The notes below the pieces were generated by a model that was given only the letters and a program-made list of their open reading frames with translations, did no database searches and was not told the origin of the DNA. Both the position numbers and the translations under genes were made by a program. A stretch of DNA of 6,108 nucleotides. It comes from Pseudaeromonas sp038247115 (GTDB lineage: Bacteria > Pseudomonadota > Gammaproteobacteria > Enterobacterales > Aeromonadaceae). Each line of letters opens with the position of its first letter. The stretch's first letter is position 1. The stretch covers positions 1 through 6,108 of the forward strand of contig JBBRVG010000111.1 of assembly GCA_038247115.1 (NCBI GenBank), given 5' to 3'. This document shows, one piece after another, positions 5,172 through 6,108 of the stretch.

Positions 5172-6108
5172 TCACGACGATTCGTGCTTTTTGCCGATGC
5201 CGAATTCCCGCAGTTTATTCGCCACCGCGGTATGGCTGACGCCCAAACGAACCGCGAGTTGCCGACTGGATGGATAGAGCGGATAGAGCCGCTCCAGCAT
5301 CGCCTTCTCGAAACGCTTGCTCGCTTCGGTCAAGGAGCCATCAAACCACTGCTCCAGGGAGTGAGCCGCCGCCTCCACATGGGGCAACCGCAGATCCCGA
5401 GGCTCCAGCTCATCGCCTTCAAGCAGGGTTAACGCCTGATAGAGGGCATTGCGCAGTTGGCGCACATTGCCTGTCCAGGGATAACCGAGCAAGAATTCAT
5501 CCAGATGCCGGGAAAAACGCGGTCGGGAGCGCTGCAGCTCATCACAGATCTGGACCACTAACTGTTGGGCTAGTGGCAGTATGTCCGCCTGACGCTGGCG
5601 CAACGACGGCATCTCCAGCTGCAATACGCTCAGACGAAAGAAGAGATCCTCACGAAACAATCCTTGCTGCACCCGCTCCTGCAACGAGTGTCGGGAAGTA
5701 CAGAGGATCCGCACATCCACTAACACCTCTTCGGTCTGCCCGACACGATGAAAACGGCCATCCTGCAACACCCGCAGCAATTTGCTCTGCAACAGCGGCG
5801 ACATACCAGCCACCTCATCCAGCAGGAAGGAGCCGCCACTGGCTTGCTCCAGCAGCCCCTGCTTACCTGGCCACTGGGCACCGAAGGCACCAGGTGCCGA
5901 GCCGAACAGCTCATGTTCGGCGACTTCATCGGGCAAGGCGGCACAATTGAGCACCAACAAGGGCCCTTGTGCCCGCAGACTCTCGCGATGACAGGCCCGA
6001 GCCAGCATCTCTTTGCCAGAGCCAGTTTCGCCCTGGATCAGCAAGGGTAAATCCTGCGCCGCCAGCCGACGAGCTTGATGGAGCAAGGCTTGCATCACGC
6101 TGCTGTGG
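5172..6108 (-). CDS. tyrR: Transcriptional regulator TyrR, C-terminal part, truncated by right window edge
   Basis: TyrR represses and activates genes for aromatic amino acid synthesis and transport, with tyrosine, phenylalanine or tryptophan as effectors. The window holds 311 residues: the AAA+ domain and the DNA-binding end. The N-terminal ACT/PAS sensory part lies outside, so no true start is visible; a GTG at 6098 is internal. Numbering from the edge, Walker A is GETGSGKE (26-33), Walker B ends in LLDE with Asp97/Glu98, the arginine-finger region is FREDLFFRL and sensor II GNVRQL. The sigma54-contact loop GAFTGA is replaced by GAFGAQ (73-78), as expected for TyrR, which acts through sigma70. 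The C-terminus has the TyrR-type helix-turn-helix SSRQLAVRLGVSHTAVANK. That ending separates it from NtrC-type activators. It is convergent with lpxH; this differs from E. coli, where purE follows lpxH. Confidence 0.94.
   Translation of the reverse strand, partial: HSSVMQALLHQARRLAAQDLPLLIQGETGSGKEMLARACHRESLRAQGPLLVLNCAALPDEVAEHELFGSAPGAFGAQWPGKQGLLEQASGGSFLLDEVAGMSPLLQSKLLRVLQDGRFHRVGQTEEVLVDVRILCTSRHSLQERVQQGLFREDLFFRLSVLQLEMPSLRQRQADILPLAQQLVVQICDELQRSRPRFSRHLDEFLLGYPWTGNVRQLRNALYQALTLLEGDELEPRDLRLPHVEAAAHSLEQWFDGSLTEASKRFEKAMLERLYPLYPSSRQLAVRLGVSHTAVANKLREFGIGKKHESS

Noticed and set aside
5270..5950. 226-codon plus-strand open frame opposite tyrR
   Set aside because: Low-complexity Arg/Ala/Pro/His-rich translation typical of the antisense of a GC-rich gene; the tyrR frame carries all conserved AAA+ motifs.
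1..6108. CRISPR array, insertion sequence or phage attachment site
   Set aside because: No regularly spaced direct repeats, transposase motifs, or paired terminal repeats were seen.

Overview
The window looks like a chromosomal segment of a gammaproteobacterium, probably a marine or aquatic lineage such as the Aeromonadales or a relative. The reasons are an E. coli-like CysS and PpiB, an LpxH with the full enteric-type ligand set, a TyrR-type aromatic amino acid regulator, and a 'thermostable hemolysin' family gene of the kind first named in Vibrio. The genus call is inference from protein resemblance and gene order. No 16S rRNA or other direct marker is present.

Layout, left to right. (1) 1-916, minus strand: the N-terminal 305 residues of an AMP-dependent (ANL-superfamily) acyl/aryl ligase that runs off the left edge. 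(2) 913-1557, minus: a 214-residue protein of the thermostable hemolysin family, whose stop overlaps the ligase start in an ATGA. Together these form the first two genes of an accessory operon transcribed leftward. (3) 1558-1712: the leader of that operon. (4) 1713-1741: a strong intrinsic terminator for cysS. (5) 1769-3148, minus: cysS, with a candidate sigma70 promoter and a GC-rich inverted repeat upstream. (6) 3327-3530, minus: a 67-residue unknown protein with an excellent Shine-Dalgarno and a sigmaS-like -10. (7) 3531-3769: the divergent intergenic region, which carries the promoter of the small gene, a candidate ppiB promoter and a 13-bp stem-loop near the predicted ppiB mRNA 5' end. 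(8) 3770-4261 ppiB and 4349-5092 lpxH, plus strand, separated by a second hairpin. (9) 5093-5171: a short convergent intergenic region with a hairpin. (10) 5172-6108, minus: the C-terminal 311 residues of TyrR, running off the right edge.

The core cysS <-> ppiB-lpxH arrangement matches the divergent order known in E. coli. The differences are a small unknown gene inserted next to cysS, and tyrR (convergent) instead of purEK after lpxH. The housekeeping genes have separate jobs: tRNA-Cys charging, proline isomerisation, lipid A synthesis and aromatic amino acid regulation.

The most interesting content is the accessory operon at the left. Its 'hemolysin' has no signal peptide or membrane segment and reads like a GNAT/LuxI-type acyltransferase fold. 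It is translationally coupled to an adenylate-forming ligase. That points to a small-molecule acylation pathway rather than a toxin, but the rest of the operon lies outside the window.
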